Assembly (NCBI RefSeq): GCF_020615385.1
Contig: NZ_JAJAVB010000002.1
Coordinates: 484,265-548,264 of the forward strand
Direction: 5' to 3'
DNA from: Jiella soli
GTDB lineage: Bacteria > Pseudomonadota > Alphaproteobacteria > Rhizobiales > Rhizobiaceae
DNA: 64,000 nt
Shown in pieces: positions 15,884-27,037 of this stretch. The position numbers were made by a program, and so were the translations under genes. Below the pieces are notes generated by a model. It worked only from the letters and a program-made list of their open reading frames with translations, did not search any database and had not been told where the DNA came from. The number at the start of each line of letters is the position of its first letter. Within the stretch, counting starts at the first letter, position 1.

Positions 15884-17479
15884 ATGGCAATGAACCGATG
15901 GATGCTCGCTGGAACGGTGGCTCTGGCTCTCGGAGCGACGCATGCCGACGCCGAGACGTTCAAATGGGCCTATCAGGGTGACGTGCAGTCCCTCGACCCG
16001 CAGGGCCTGAACGAGACCTTCACCCTCGGCTTCCTCGGCAATGTCTACGAGGGACTGACTGCCTACGACGCCAACCTCGAGCTGCAGCCCTCGCTGGCGA
16101 CGTCCTGGGAAAACACCGACAAGACCCACTGGCGCTTCAATCTGCGCAAGGGCGTCACCTTCCACAACGGCAACGAGTTCACCGCCGACGACGTCATCTT
16201 CACGTGGAAGCGCGGCCTGACGCCGGGCTCCGACATGAAGGGCTACAGCGCCAAGATCAGCGACATCAAGAAGGTCGACGACTACACGATCGATGTCACC
16301 ACGCCGACGCCGAACCCGATCTTGCCCCGCGACCTCACGCTGTTCTTCATCATGGACAAGGAATGGGCGGAGGAGAACGACGCAACGCAGGCGACGAGCC
16401 CGAAGGACGCGAATGGCGGCTCGAGCTTTGCCGCCTCGCACGAGAACGGCACCGGGCCCTTCGTCGTCGTCTCGCGCCAGCCGGACGTGAAGACCGTCTT
16501 CAAGAAGTATGACGGCTACTGGGACAAGGACATGAAGTCCAACGTCACCGACGTCGTCTTCACGCCGGTCAGCGAGGACGCGACGCGGACCGCCGCGCTT
16601 CTCTCCGGCAATCTCGACATGGTCTATCCCGTGCCGATCCAGGACTGGCCGCGCCTCGAGGGCGCGCAGGGCGTCAAGGCGCTGCATGCCCCCGACGTGC
16701 GCACGATCTTCCTCGGCATGGACCAGTTCCGCGACGAGCTTCTGTATTCGAGCGTCAAGGGCAAGAACCCGCTGAAGGACCAGAAGGTCCGCTCGGCGAT
16801 GGCGCACGCGATCGACCTCGACGCGATCAACAAGAAGATCATGCGCGGCGCAGCGCACCCGACGGGTCTCCTTGTCGGCCCGCAGGTCAACGGCTACAGC
16901 GAGGCGCTCGGCGAGCCGTATGAATACGACCCGGAGCTGTCGAAGAAGCTGCTCGACGAGGCCGGTTATCCGGACGGGTTCGAACTCGGCATGGACTGCC
17001 CGAACAACCGCTATGTCAACGACGAGCTGATCTGCCGTGCGGTCGCCGGATACCTCGCCCGGATCGGCATCAAGGTCGAGCTGAACGCCCAGCCGAAGTC
17101 GAAATACTTCGCCAAGGTGTCCCCGCAGAGCGGCAACGACACCTCGTTCTACCTCCTCGGCTGGACGCCGACGACGATCGACGCCGACAACGCGCTGTTC
17201 AACCTGGTTCATTCCTTCGACAAGGACGCGAATGCCGGCCAGTTCAACTACGGCCATTATTCCAATCCGAAGATCGACGAACTGATCGGCCAGATCGAGA
17301 ACGAGACCGACCAGGCCAAGCGCCAGGACCTGATCGACCAGGCCTTCAAGCTCCTGAAGGACGACGTCGGCTATCTGCCGATCCACCAGCAGCCGCTCTC
17401 CTGGGGCGTGCGCGACACGGTCGAGGTCAAGCAGCGCGCCGACGACGTGCTCGACTTCCGCAACGTGATGGTGAAGTGA
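15884..17479 (+). CDS. Dipeptide/oligopeptide-type ABC transporter substrate-binding protein
   Basis: A 531-residue extracytoplasmic solute-binding protein family 5 member. Residues about 1-24 form a signal peptide (cleavage after ADA), followed by FKWAYQGDVQSLDPQGLNET and the family signature region LATSWENTDKTHWRFNLRKG with FHNGNEFTADD. It captures peptides or peptide-like compounds in the periplasm. AGGAGG with six-base spacing precedes the ATG at 15884. The permease genes follow after a strong hairpin. Context with two M20 amidohydrolases suggests N-acyl amino acids or dipeptides as ligands. Confidence 0.92.
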   Translation: MAMNRWMLAGTVALALGATHADAETFKWAYQGDVQSLDPQGLNETFTLGFLGNVYEGLTAYDANLELQPSLATSWENTDKTHWRFNLRKGVTFHNGNEFTADDVIFTWKRGLTPGSDMKGYSAKISDIKKVDDYTIDVTTPTPNPILPRDLTLFFIMDKEWAEENDATQATSPKDANGGSSFAASHENGTGPFVVVSRQPDVKTVFKKYDGYWDKDMKSNVTDVVFTPVSEDATRTAALLSGNLDMVYPVPIQDWPRLEGAQGVKALHAPDVRTIFLGMDQFRDELLYSSVKGKNPLKDQKVRSAMAHAIDLDAINKKIMRGAAHPTGLLVGPQVNGYSEALGEPYEYDPELSKKLLDEAGYPDGFELGMDCPNNRYVNDELICRAVAGYLARIGIKVELNAQPKSKYFAKVSPQSGNDTSFYLLGWTPTTIDADNALFNLVHSFDKDANAGQFNYGHYSNPKIDELIGQIENETDQAKRQDLIDQAFKLLKDDVGYLPIHQQPLSWGVRDTVEVKQRADDVLDFRNVMVK

Positions 17480-17483
17480 CGCC

Positions 17484-17516
17484 GGCGCCGGGGCGGCGCA
17501 AAGCCGCCCCGGCGCC
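17484..17516 (+). terminator. Strong intercistronic hairpin after the binding-protein gene
   Basis: A perfect 14-base GC-only stem (17484-17497 with 17503-17516) has a five-base loop GCAAA. It lies just after the stop codon of the binding-protein gene and 85 bases before the permease gene. No T-run follows, so it is better read as a 3'-end stabiliser or partial attenuator that raises binding-protein mRNA over permease mRNA. Confidence 0.65.
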
Positions 17517-17600
17517 ATCGGCTGCTTTGCCCGCCGACCCCGTCCGCTCCCGCCCCACCCGCCTTGAGGCGGGGGCGCAGCTCCCACGATACCGAGGCAC

Positions 17601-18569
17601 ATGCTTCTCTTCGTCCTTAAACGGCTGGCGCAGTCCGTCCTGGTGATGCTGGTCGTCGCGCTGATCGCCTTTGCGCTGTTCCGCTATGTCGGCGACCCCA
17701 TCAACAACATGGTCGGGCAGGACACGACGCTCGCCCAGCGCGAGGCGCTGCGCCAGCAGCTCGGGCTCAACGATCCGTTCTTCGTCCAGTTCGCGCGCTT
17801 CATCGGCAACGCGCTTCAGGGTGATTTCGGCCAGTCTTACCGCCTGCGCCAGCCGGTGGACATGCTCCTCGCCCAGCGCTTCCCCGCCACCTTCGAGCTG
17901 TCCCTGGTGTCCGCCGTCATGGCCTTGGCGATCGGCGTCCCGATGGGCGTCTACACCGCGCTGAACCGCAAGGGCATCCTCAGCCGCGCCTTCATGACGC
18001 TGTCGCTGATCGGCATCTCGCTGCCGACATTCCTGATCGGCATCCTCCTGATCCTGGTCTTCGGCGTGATCCTGCGATGGCTGCCGACCTTCGGGCGCGG
18101 CGATGTCGTCCATATCGGCTGGTGGACGACCGGCTTCCTCACTGAGAGCGGGCTGAAATCGCTGATCATGCCGGCGATTACCCTCGCGATCTTCCAGATG
18201 ACGCTGATCGTCCGGCTGGTCCGCGCCGAGATGCTGGAAGTCTTGCGCACCGACTACGTCAAGTTCGCCCGCGCGAGGGGCCTCCGCTCGCGCACCATCA
18301 ACTTCCAGATCGCGCTGAAGAACACGCTGGTTCCGGTGATGACGATCATCGGCCTGCAGATCGGCTCGATCATCGCCTTCGCGATCATCACCGAGAGCGT
18401 CTTCCAGTGGCCCGGCATGGGCCTGTTGTTCATCCAGGCGATCGAGAACGTCGATATTCCCGTGATGGCCGCCTACCTTCTCCTCATCGCCTTCATCTTC
18501 GTCGTGATCAATCTGACCGTCGACATCCTCTATTTCGTGGTCGATCCACGCCTCAGGGTGCAGCGGTGA
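17601..18569 (+). CDS. dppB: Dipeptide-type ABC transporter permease (DppB family)
   Basis: A 322-residue integral membrane protein with about six hydrophobic segments. It starts MLLFVLKRLAQSVLVMLVV and has the DppB N-terminal region GLNDPFFVQFARFIGNALQG. The cytoplasmic EAA-type loop VLRTDYVKFARARGLRSRTI is the contact for the ATPase. GAGG is present upstream. Its stop overlaps the next start (GTGA). It forms the membrane channel with the DppC subunit. Confidence 0.93.
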   Translation: MLLFVLKRLAQSVLVMLVVALIAFALFRYVGDPINNMVGQDTTLAQREALRQQLGLNDPFFVQFARFIGNALQGDFGQSYRLRQPVDMLLAQRFPATFELSLVSAVMALAIGVPMGVYTALNRKGILSRAFMTLSLIGISLPTFLIGILLILVFGVILRWLPTFGRGDVVHIGWWTTGFLTESGLKSLIMPAITLAIFQMTLIVRLVRAEMLEVLRTDYVKFARARGLRSRTINFQIALKNTLVPVMTIIGLQIGSIIAFAIITESVFQWPGMGLLFIQAIENVDIPVMAAYLLLIAFIFVVINLTVDILYFVVDPRLRVQR

Positions 18570-19513
18570 GCGAAGTCGAAGCCGCTGCGGAGGCGGAAAC
18601 CATCGGCTGGCGCGGGCGCCTCGTCGGGAGCGACCTCGTCCACGCCTTCACCCATTCGCCGGTGGCGATCGGGTCGGCGATCGTGACGCTGGTCATTCTG
18701 TTCGGCGCAGTGTTCGCGCCGCTCGTCGCGCCGCACAACCCCTTCGACCTCGCCTCGATCGACCTGATGGATTCGCTGTTGCCGCCGGCCTGGATGGACG
18801 GGGGATCGCCGAGCTTCCTGCTCGGCACCGACGACCAGGGCCGCGACGTCTTCTCGACCATCCTCTACGGCGCCCGGATCTCGCTCCTCGTCGGCTTCCT
18901 GTCGGTGATCCTCGCCATGGCGATCGGCGTCGTCGTCGGACTGGTCTCCGGTTATGCCGGCGGCATCCTCGATGCGATCCTGATGCGCATCGCCGACGTG
19001 CAGTTGTCCTTCCCCGCGATCCTGATCGCCCTCCTGATCGACGGCGTCCTGCGCGGGCTCCTGCCGCGCGAAGATTATGACCAGATCGCCGTCTATGTCC
19101 TCGTGCTGGCCATCGGATCGAGCTTCTGGGTGCAGTATGCCCGCACCGTGCGCTCTTCGGTGATGATCGAGCGCACCAAGGAATACGTCCAGGCCGGCCA
19201 GGTGATCGGCCTGCCGACGACGACGATCCTGTTCCGCCACATCATGCCGAACGTGCTCGGCCCCGTGCTCGTCATCGCGACGATCCAGCTGGCGCTGGCG
19301 GTCATCACCGAGGCGACCCTTTCCTTCCTCGGCGTCGGCGTGCCGCCGACTTCGCCCTCGCTCGGCACGCTGATCCGGGTCGGCAACGACTATCTGTTCT
19401 CCGGCGAGTGGTGGATCACGATCTTCCCGGGCGTCGCGCTGGTGATTCTGGTCTTGGCGATCAACCTCCTCGGCGACTGGCTGCGCGACGCGCTGAACCC
19501 GAAGCTGCGCTGA
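18566..19513 (+). CDS. dppC: Dipeptide-type ABC transporter permease (DppC family)
   Basis: A 315-residue permease. After an N-terminal region with the OppC-type first helix, it has PSFLLGTDDQGRDVFSTILYG, typical of DppC/OppC, several membrane helices and the ATPase-contact loop with KEYVQAGQVIGLPTTTILFRH. The GTG start at 18566 overlaps the dppB stop; the frame further upstream is a shadow of dppB. It works with DppB and the fused ATPase downstream. Confidence 0.92.
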   Translation: MSEVEAAAEAETIGWRGRLVGSDLVHAFTHSPVAIGSAIVTLVILFGAVFAPLVAPHNPFDLASIDLMDSLLPPAWMDGGSPSFLLGTDDQGRDVFSTILYGARISLLVGFLSVILAMAIGVVVGLVSGYAGGILDAILMRIADVQLSFPAILIALLIDGVLRGLLPREDYDQIAVYVLVLAIGSSFWVQYARTVRSSVMIERTKEYVQAGQVIGLPTTTILFRHIMPNVLGPVLVIATIQLALAVITEATLSFLGVGVPPTSPSLGTLIRVGNDYLFSGEWWITIFPGVALVILVLAINLLGDWLRDALNPKLR

Positions 19514-19524
19514 GGAGACGGGCC

Positions 19525-21276
<1,752 letters not shown>

Positions 21277-21477
21277 TCCTCGGACCGCCGGCCGCGTGCC
21301 ACTGCCTGCCCACCGGTGACATCACCAACCGCGGCCAAGGCAGTGCGCCGCGATCACAGGAACCAGCTTTCAATTTCGCGCTCAATGCCCCTCGCGCTGG
21401 GGCGCGTTGCGGGATGGGCATTGCCGACGCGCCTGTTCGGGCGGATGATCGAGAAGATGCCGAAGGATGAATGCTCG

Positions 21478-22158
21478 ATGGATGCCGCGCCGACACCACC
21501 ACCCCAGGATGCCGCGAGACGACCGCTGAAGTCGCGGCGCACAGGCTGGGCGGCGAGGCTTCTGGCGCTTCTGCTGAAGACCCCGCTGTCGGCCAACCAG
21601 ATCTCCTTTGCCGGCATCCTCTTTTCGGCCGGCGGCGCGGCGGCGATGATCGCAGCGCCCGGCCATCCATGGCTGTGGCTCGTCGCGGGGCTGGCGATCC
21701 AGCTGAGGCTCCTCGCCAACATGATGGATGGGCTGGTCGCGGTCGAGGGCGGTCGCGGCGCGCCGACAGGTTCGCTCTGGAACGAGGCCCCGGACAGGAT
21801 CGAGGACAGCCTGTTTCTCGTCGCCATGGGCTATGCGGCGGGGTTTGGCTGGCTTGGCTGGCTGGCGGCGCTTTTGGCTGTGCTCACGGCCTATGTCCGG
21901 CTGCTCGGGGTGAGCGTGGGCCTGCCCCACGACTTCCGCGGCCCGATGGCAAAGCCGCATCGCATGGCCGTCCTGACGCTTGCCTGCATCCTCGCCGCGG
22001 CAGAGGGCTGGATACGCGGCAGCGCGTTTCTGCCAGCGATCGCCCTCGCCGTCGTGGCGAGCGGAACTGCCGTCACGGTCGTCCGCAGGCTCGCCCGCCA
22101 GGCCGAGGGGCTGAGACGCCCCGTGAGCCTTGGGGGCGCAGACAGGCCTTTGCCGTGA
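21478..22158 (+). CDS. CDP-alcohol phosphatidyltransferase-family protein with altered metal motif
   Basis: About 226 residues with several hydrophobic helices. The family motif D-x2-D-G-x2-A-R-x8-G-x3-D-x3-D appears as N81-x2-D84-G85-x2-A88-V89-x8-G98-x3-N102-x3-D106: the first and third aspartates are asparagine and the arginine is valine, while D84 and the catalytic-base aspartate D106 remain. The family transfers a phosphatidyl group from CDP-diacylglycerol to an alcohol; the changes leave activity and substrate open. Neighbours are an acyltransferase and a CdsA paralogue, a trio resembling the ynbA/ynbB pair of enterobacteria. AAGGA supports the ATG at 21478; in-frame ATGs at 21385, 21445 and 21457 are possible. 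The acyltransferase start overlaps or closely follows its stop. Confidence 0.75.
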   Translation: MDAAPTPPPQDAARRPLKSRRTGWAARLLALLLKTPLSANQISFAGILFSAGGAAAMIAAPGHPWLWLVAGLAIQLRLLANMMDGLVAVEGGRGAPTGSLWNEAPDRIEDSLFLVAMGYAAGFGWLGWLAALLAVLTAYVRLLGVSVGLPHDFRGPMAKPHRMAVLTLACILAAAEGWIRGSAFLPAIALAVVASGTAVTVVRRLARQAEGLRRPVSLGGADRPLP

Positions 22159-22160
22159 CG

Positions 22161-22778
22161 ATGTTCCTGAGGCAGGTCCTGCTCGCGCTGACGCGCTTCC
22201 TGATCGGCGGGCATGGTCGCTGGATCGGCGTCCAGCCGACGCTCGACCAGCGCATCTACTTCGCCAATCACGGCAGCCATCTCGACACGATCGTCATGTG
22301 GGCGGCGCTGCCAGCCCCGCTGCGGACGATGACGTCGCCTGTCGCCGCGGCCGACTATTGGGGCAAGACCCGCCTGCGCCGCTACATCGCACTCGAAATC
22401 CTCGGCTGCGTGCTCATCGACCGCAAGCGGAGCGGCGAGAGCGACCCGCTCGCCCCGGTCAGAGCGAGCCTTATCGAGGGGCGATCGCTGATCCTCTTTC
22501 CCGAGGGGACGCGCGGGAACGAGCCGCTGCCGGGGCCCTTCAAGTCCGGGCTCTTCCACCTCGCCGAAGCGTTTCCGCGCGTCGAACTCGTTCCGGTCTT
22601 TCTCGACAATCTGTCGCGCGCCTTTCCGAAGGGCGCGATCCTGCCCGCCCCGATCAGCTGCACGGCGCGGTTCGGCGCCCCGCTGCGGCCAGGGCCGGGC
22701 GAGACGAAATCGGACTTTCTCGAGCGCGCGCGTCGGGCCGTCTGCGTGCTCTCCGAACCCGCGGGATCGGAACGATGA
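22161..22778 (+). CDS. 1-acyl-glycerol-3-phosphate acyltransferase-like protein (PlsC family)
   Basis: A 205-residue acyltransferase. The catalytic H-x4-D box is NHGSHLD, and the glycerol-phosphate site is LFPEGTRGNEPLPGPFKSGL, as in PlsC. It would acylate a lysophospholipid or related acceptor at the membrane. Residues 1-25 look membrane-associated. The start is either ATG at 22161 or a GTG at 22155 overlapping the previous stop; ATG is chosen. Its stop overlaps the next gene (ATGA). Between a CDP-alcohol transferase and a CDP-diacylglycerol synthase paralogue it probably supplies phosphatidate for a dedicated lipid. Confidence 0.85.
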   Translation: MFLRQVLLALTRFLIGGHGRWIGVQPTLDQRIYFANHGSHLDTIVMWAALPAPLRTMTSPVAAADYWGKTRLRRYIALEILGCVLIDRKRSGESDPLAPVRASLIEGRSLILFPEGTRGNEPLPGPFKSGLFHLAEAFPRVELVPVFLDNLSRAFPKGAILPAPISCTARFGAPLRPGPGETKSDFLERARRAVCVLSEPAGSER

Positions 22779-23716
22779 TCGACCCGCGCGTCCTCATTCT
22801 CATGGTCGGCGTCGTTGCGATCCTCTCCGCGGGATCGATCACCGGCGCGATCCTCGCCCGGCGCATTCGCGATCCGGCGCTGCTGCCGACGGTCCGCAAT
22901 CTCAACGACCGGGTGAAGGCCTGGTGGCTGATGGTGGCGATCTTCGCCGTCGCCTTCCTGTTCGGCCGGGCCGTGACGCTCGTGCTGTTTGCGCTCGTCT
23001 CCTTTTATTGCCTGCGCGAATTCATCACGCTGACGCCGACGCGGCCGGCCGATCACCGATCGGTCGCGGTATCGTTCTACGTCTTCATCCCGCTGCAATA
23101 CTGGCTGATCTGGACCGACTGGCCATCGCTGTTCTCGATCGCGATACCGGTCTACGCCTTCCTCCTTCTACCGGTGCTGGCGGTGATCGCAGGCGAGACC
23201 GAAGCGTTCCTGTCGCGGACGGCGAAGGTGCAGTGGGCGCTGATGCTCACCGTCTACTGCATCAGCCACGCGCCCGCGCTTCTGGTGCTGAAGATCCCAG
23301 GTCACGAAGGCGACAACGCGCTCTGGCTGTTCTTCCTGATCACCGTGGTCCAGCTCTCCGACGTCCTGCAATACGTCTTCGGCAAGCTGTTCGGGCGCCG
23401 CAAGGTCGCGCCCCGCGTGTCGCCGGCCAAGACCTGGGAAGGCCTCATCGGCGGCGGCCTGTCGGCGACGCTCATCGGCGCCGGGCTCTTCTGGATCACG
23501 CCCTTCAGCCCCCTTCAGGCCGGCGCCATGGCTCTTGCGATCGTCGCCGCGGGCTTCTGCGGCGGGCTCGTCCTGTCGGCGATCAAGCGCTCGCTCGGGG
23601 CGAAGGATTGGGGAACGATGATCGAGGGCCATGGCGGGGCGCTGGACCGGATGGATTCGGTCACCTTCGCGGCGCCGATCTTCTTCCATCTGACCAATTA
23701 TTTCTTCGCCGCATGA
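22775..23716 (+). CDS. Phosphatidate cytidylyltransferase (CdsA paralogue)
   Basis: A 313-residue polytopic membrane protein. The C-terminal CdsA signature is present as IKRSLGAKDWGTMIEGHGG followed by LDRMDS; the usual P of PGHGG is E. Upstream, LSDVLQYVFGKLFGR and RVSPAKTWEG match the family. It should make CDP-diacylglycerol from phosphatidate and CTP. Sequence features and gene order suggest a paralogue of the YnbB kind rather than the essential housekeeping CdsA, which normally sits beside uppS and dxr. The ATG overlaps the acyltransferase stop. It converges on the RND pump gene. Confidence 0.85.
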   Translation: MIDPRVLILMVGVVAILSAGSITGAILARRIRDPALLPTVRNLNDRVKAWWLMVAIFAVAFLFGRAVTLVLFALVSFYCLREFITLTPTRPADHRSVAVSFYVFIPLQYWLIWTDWPSLFSIAIPVYAFLLLPVLAVIAGETEAFLSRTAKVQWALMLTVYCISHAPALLVLKIPGHEGDNALWLFFLITVVQLSDVLQYVFGKLFGRRKVAPRVSPAKTWEGLIGGGLSATLIGAGLFWITPFSPLQAGAMALAIVAAGFCGGLVLSAIKRSLGAKDWGTMIEGHGGALDRMDSVTFAAPIFFHLTNYFFAA

Positions 23717-23721
23717 TCATC

Positions 23722-23746
23722 GCCCCGGCCACCGGGCCGGAGGGGC
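23722..23746. terminator. Possible hairpin between convergent cdsA-like and RND genes
   Basis: A two-part GC stem (GCCCC-GGCC pairing with GGCC and GGGGC, separated by a three-base bulge) lies in the 54-base convergent gap. No T-run is present, so termination is only probable. Confidence 0.35.
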
Positions 23747-23770
23747 AGGCGTAAGCGCCGCCGGATCGGA

Positions 23771-26700
23771 CTATTTCCCCGGCGTCCGCGCATCGCCTCC
23801 GTCTTTCGGCGCATCATCGTCGCCGACGTCGCGATCCGGTGCGTCGCGCCGACCGCGGTTCTGCCAGGGGAACGAGATCCCCGGCCTGTCGGCGCGTTCG
23901 ACCTTGCCGCCCTCCTGCGAGCGGTCCTTCTCGCGGCCCCAGAGCTTGCCCTTGCGGCCCTCGGCGATGCGCTCGAAGAAGGCGAAGAGCGAGGGCACGA
24001 TCAGGATGCCGACGAAGGTCGCGGCGACCATCCCGCCGATCGCCGCCCAGCCGATGGCATTGCGCGAGGCCGCGCCCGCGCCCGACGCGGTGACCAGCGG
24101 AATGAGGCCGAGCACGAAGGCCAGCGCCGTCATCATCACGGCCCGGTAGCGCTGCTCGCCGCCGAGCACCGCCGCTTCGGTAATCTCCATGCCGTCGCTT
24201 TCGCGCCGCTCCTTGGCGAATTCGACGATCAGGATGGCGTTCTTCGCCGCCAGCCCGATCAGCATCACCATGCCGATCTGCGAATAGACGTTGGAGCTCT
24301 GGCCGAAGATCAGGAGCGCCGTCGTCGCGCCGGCCGCCGCCACCCCGATCGAGAGCATCACGGCGAGCGGCTGCAGCCAGCTCTCATATTGTCCGACGAG
24401 GAAGAGATAGGCGAAGACGAAGGCCAGCGCGAAGACGAGATAGGTGACGGAGCCTGCCTGCCGCTCCTGATAGGACGTTCCGGAGAAGGCGTAGGTGTAA
24501 CCGTCCGGCAGGGTCTGCTCTGCCACCTCCTGCAGCGCCGTCAGCGCCGCGCCGGACGAGTAGCCCTCCGCCGCATTGCCGCTGATCTCGGGCGCGGTGA
24601 AGAGGTTGTAGCGCGGCAGCGTATAGGGGCCGAAGGTCGTCGAGACCTTCACCACGGTGGAGAGAGGCACCATCTCGCCGCTGCTGTTCTTGGCGTAGAG
24701 CTTGGAGATGTCCGCCGGCGACGACCGGGCCGGCGCGTCCGCCTGGATGCGCACCTGGTAGACGCGGCCCTGGTAGAGGAACTGGTTGACGTAGTTCTCG
24801 CCCATCGCCGAGCCGATGGTCGAATAGATGTCGGAGACCGACAGGCCGAGCGTCTCGGCGCGGTCGCGGTCGATGTCGACATAGAGCCGCGGAACGTCGG
24901 CCGAGAAGCTGGTCCGCGCGCCGGAGATCTCCGGCCTCTGGTTGGCGGCGCTGACGAAGGACCGCGCGACCTGCGCCACCTCGCCCGGGTCTTGCCCCTT
25001 CTGCGCCATGATCTCGAAGGTGAAGCCGCCGACCGAACCGAGGCCTGGGATCGGCGGCGGCGGGAAGGCCGCGACCGTCACGCCCGGAATCTGCGAGAAC
25101 TGCGCGCTCAACTGCCCGAGGATCTGGAACAGATTCTTGCGGTCGCCCCAGGGCTTCAGCGTGATGATGCCGAGGCCGCCCGACGAGATCTGCGCGGAAG
25201 TCAGGATCGAATAGCCCGGGATCAGCACATAGGCCTCGACGCCGTCGGTGCGCTTGATGATGTCGCCGACCTCCAGCATCGCCTCGGTCGTGCGTTGCAG
25301 CGAGGCGCCCGAGGGCAGCGAGACGTCGAACAGAATCGCGCCCTGATCCTCGGTGGGCAGGAGCGTCGAGGAGAGGCTCGTGTAGCTGAGTACCGCGATG
25401 CCGATCGCGACGATGAGGCCGAGGAGCGCCAGGGCGACCCGCCGCACCAGAAACGCGACGGTGCGGGCATAGCCGTTGCGGGCCTTGGCAAGGCCCCAGT
25501 TGAAGGCGCGCAACGGGCCCCGGGCGCGGCCCGGCGGGCGCATCAGGATGGCGCAGAGCGCCGGCGTCAGCGTCAGCGCGACCAGCGAGGACAACAGGAT
25601 CGACGCCGACAGCGCGATGCCGAACTGGCGGTAGAGCTGGCCGGTCAGGCCCGGCAGAAAGGTCGTCGGCACGAACACGGCGAGCAGCACCAGCGTGGTC
25701 GAGATGATCGGTCCGGTGATCTCGCTCATGGCGACATGCGCCGCCTCGACCCGGTCGATGCCGCGCTCGGTCATGTTGCGCTGGACGTTCTCGACCACCA
25801 GGATCGCGTCGTCCACGACGAGGCCGATCGCGAGGATCAGGGCAAGGAGCGTGATGACGTTGATGGTGAAGCCGATCACCAGGAGGATGGCGAAGGTGCC
25901 GATCAGCGAGACCGGGATCGCCAGAGCGGGGATCAGCGTCGATCGCCAGTCCTGCAGGAAGACGAAGACGACGGCCACGATGATCAGCGCCGTGATGCCG
26001 AGGGTGAAGAGGATTTCCTCGATCGTCGCCTGCACGAAGGTCGTGGAATCGTAGATGATCTGGTACTTCAGCCCGGCCGGAAAGCTCGATTTCAGCTGTT
26101 CGAGCTCGGCCTTCACCGCCGCGACGGTTTGGATGGCATTGGCGCCGGGCGCCTGGTTCACCTGGATCGTCTGGCCGGGATTGTCGCCGACGAAGGTGTT
26201 GACCGCGTAGCTCTGCGCGCCGAGCTCCACCCTTGCGACGTCGCGGATGCGCAGGATCGCGCCGTTGTCGCCCGTCTTGACGACGATGTTGGCGAACTGG
26301 TCGGGCGAGGAAAGCTGCCCCTTGGAGGTAATCGTATAGACGGTCGCCTGGCCGTCCGGCGCGGGGGACGCGCCGATCTGGCCGGTCGAGGCCGGCAGGT
26401 TCTCCGCTTGGATCGCATTGGCGATATCGGCGGCCGACACGTCGAGCGCCGCCATCTTTTGCGGATCGGTCCAGATCCGCATCGCATAGTCCGAGGGTCC
26501 GAGCACCTGCGCATCGCCGACGCCCTCGATGCGCTGGATCGCGGGCACGACGTTGGTGGAGAGGTAGGCGCCGGACTGGATCGGATCGAGATCGGGATTG
26601 GTCGAATAGAAGGCGATCGCTAGAAGGAAGTTCGGCGAGCGGGTGCGCACCGTCACGCCCTGCCGGGTCACTGCCTCGGGTAGCTGCGAGGTCGCCAGCT

Positions 26701-27037
26701 GCACGCGGTTCGAGACATTCACCTGGGCGATGTCGGGGTCGGTCCCGATGTCGAAGGTGATCGACAGCGAATAATTGCCGGAATCGGTCGAGGTCGAGGA
26801 CATGTAGGTCATGTTCTCGACGCCGTTGATCGCCCGTTCGAGTGGCGCGCCGACGGCCTCGGCGAGAACCGTCGAGTCCGCCCCCGGATAGTTCGCGGAG
26901 ACGCTGACGGTCGGCGGCGTGATGTTGGGATACTGCTGGATCGGAAGCGTGAAGAGCGCGAGAAGCCCGGCCACGACGATGACGACCGAAACCACGGCGG
27001 CAAGGCGCGGCCGGCGGATGAAAATGTCGGCAATCAC
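23771..27037 (-). CDS. RND multidrug efflux transporter (AcrB/MexB, HAE1 family)
   Basis: A 1088-residue inner-membrane proton antiporter of the usual AcrB length. It begins MIADIFIRRPRLAAVVSVVI, and has the proton-relay aspartate pair in GLVVDDAILVVEN (transmembrane helix 4), the large periplasmic loops and a C-terminal hydrophobic segment with GMVMLIGLAAKNAILIVEFA. The C-terminus carries an extra charged tail of about 60 residues after the last helix. It pumps drugs or other amphiphiles with the adaptor encoded immediately upstream; no outer-membrane TolC-type channel gene is in the window. The start overlaps the adaptor stop. Confidence 0.94.
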   Translation of the reverse strand: MIADIFIRRPRLAAVVSVVIVVAGLLALFTLPIQQYPNITPPTVSVSANYPGADSTVLAEAVGAPLERAINGVENMTYMSSTSTDSGNYSLSITFDIGTDPDIAQVNVSNRVQLATSQLPEAVTRQGVTVRTRSPNFLLAIAFYSTNPDLDPIQSGAYLSTNVVPAIQRIEGVGDAQVLGPSDYAMRIWTDPQKMAALDVSAADIANAIQAENLPASTGQIGASPAPDGQATVYTITSKGQLSSPDQFANIVVKTGDNGAILRIRDVARVELGAQSYAVNTFVGDNPGQTIQVNQAPGANAIQTVAAVKAELEQLKSSFPAGLKYQIIYDSTTFVQATIEEILFTLGITALIIVAVVFVFLQDWRSTLIPALAIPVSLIGTFAILLVIGFTINVITLLALILAIGLVVDDAILVVENVQRNMTERGIDRVEAAHVAMSEITGPIISTTLVLLAVFVPTTFLPGLTGQLYRQFGIALSASILLSSLVALTLTPALCAILMRPPGRARGPLRAFNWGLAKARNGYARTVAFLVRRVALALLGLIVAIGIAVLSYTSLSSTLLPTEDQGAILFDVSLPSGASLQRTTEAMLEVGDIIKRTDGVEAYVLIPGYSILTSAQISSGGLGIITLKPWGDRKNLFQILGQLSAQFSQIPGVTVAAFPPPPIPGLGSVGGFTFEIMAQKGQDPGEVAQVARSFVSAANQRPEISGARTSFSADVPRLYVDIDRDRAETLGLSVSDIYSTIGSAMGENYVNQFLYQGRVYQVRIQADAPARSSPADISKLYAKNSSGEMVPLSTVVKVSTTFGPYTLPRYNLFTAPEISGNAAEGYSSGAALTALQEVAEQTLPDGYTYAFSGTSYQERQAGSVTYLVFALAFVFAYLFLVGQYESWLQPLAVMLSIGVAAAGATTALLIFGQSSNVYSQIGMVMLIGLAAKNAILIVEFAKERRESDGMEITEAAVLGGEQRYRAVMMTALAFVLGLIPLVTASGAGAASRNAIGWAAIGGMVAATFVGILIVPSLFAFFERIAEGRKGKLWGREKDRSQEGGKVERADRPGISFPWQNRGRRDAPDRDVGDDDAPKDGGDARTPGK

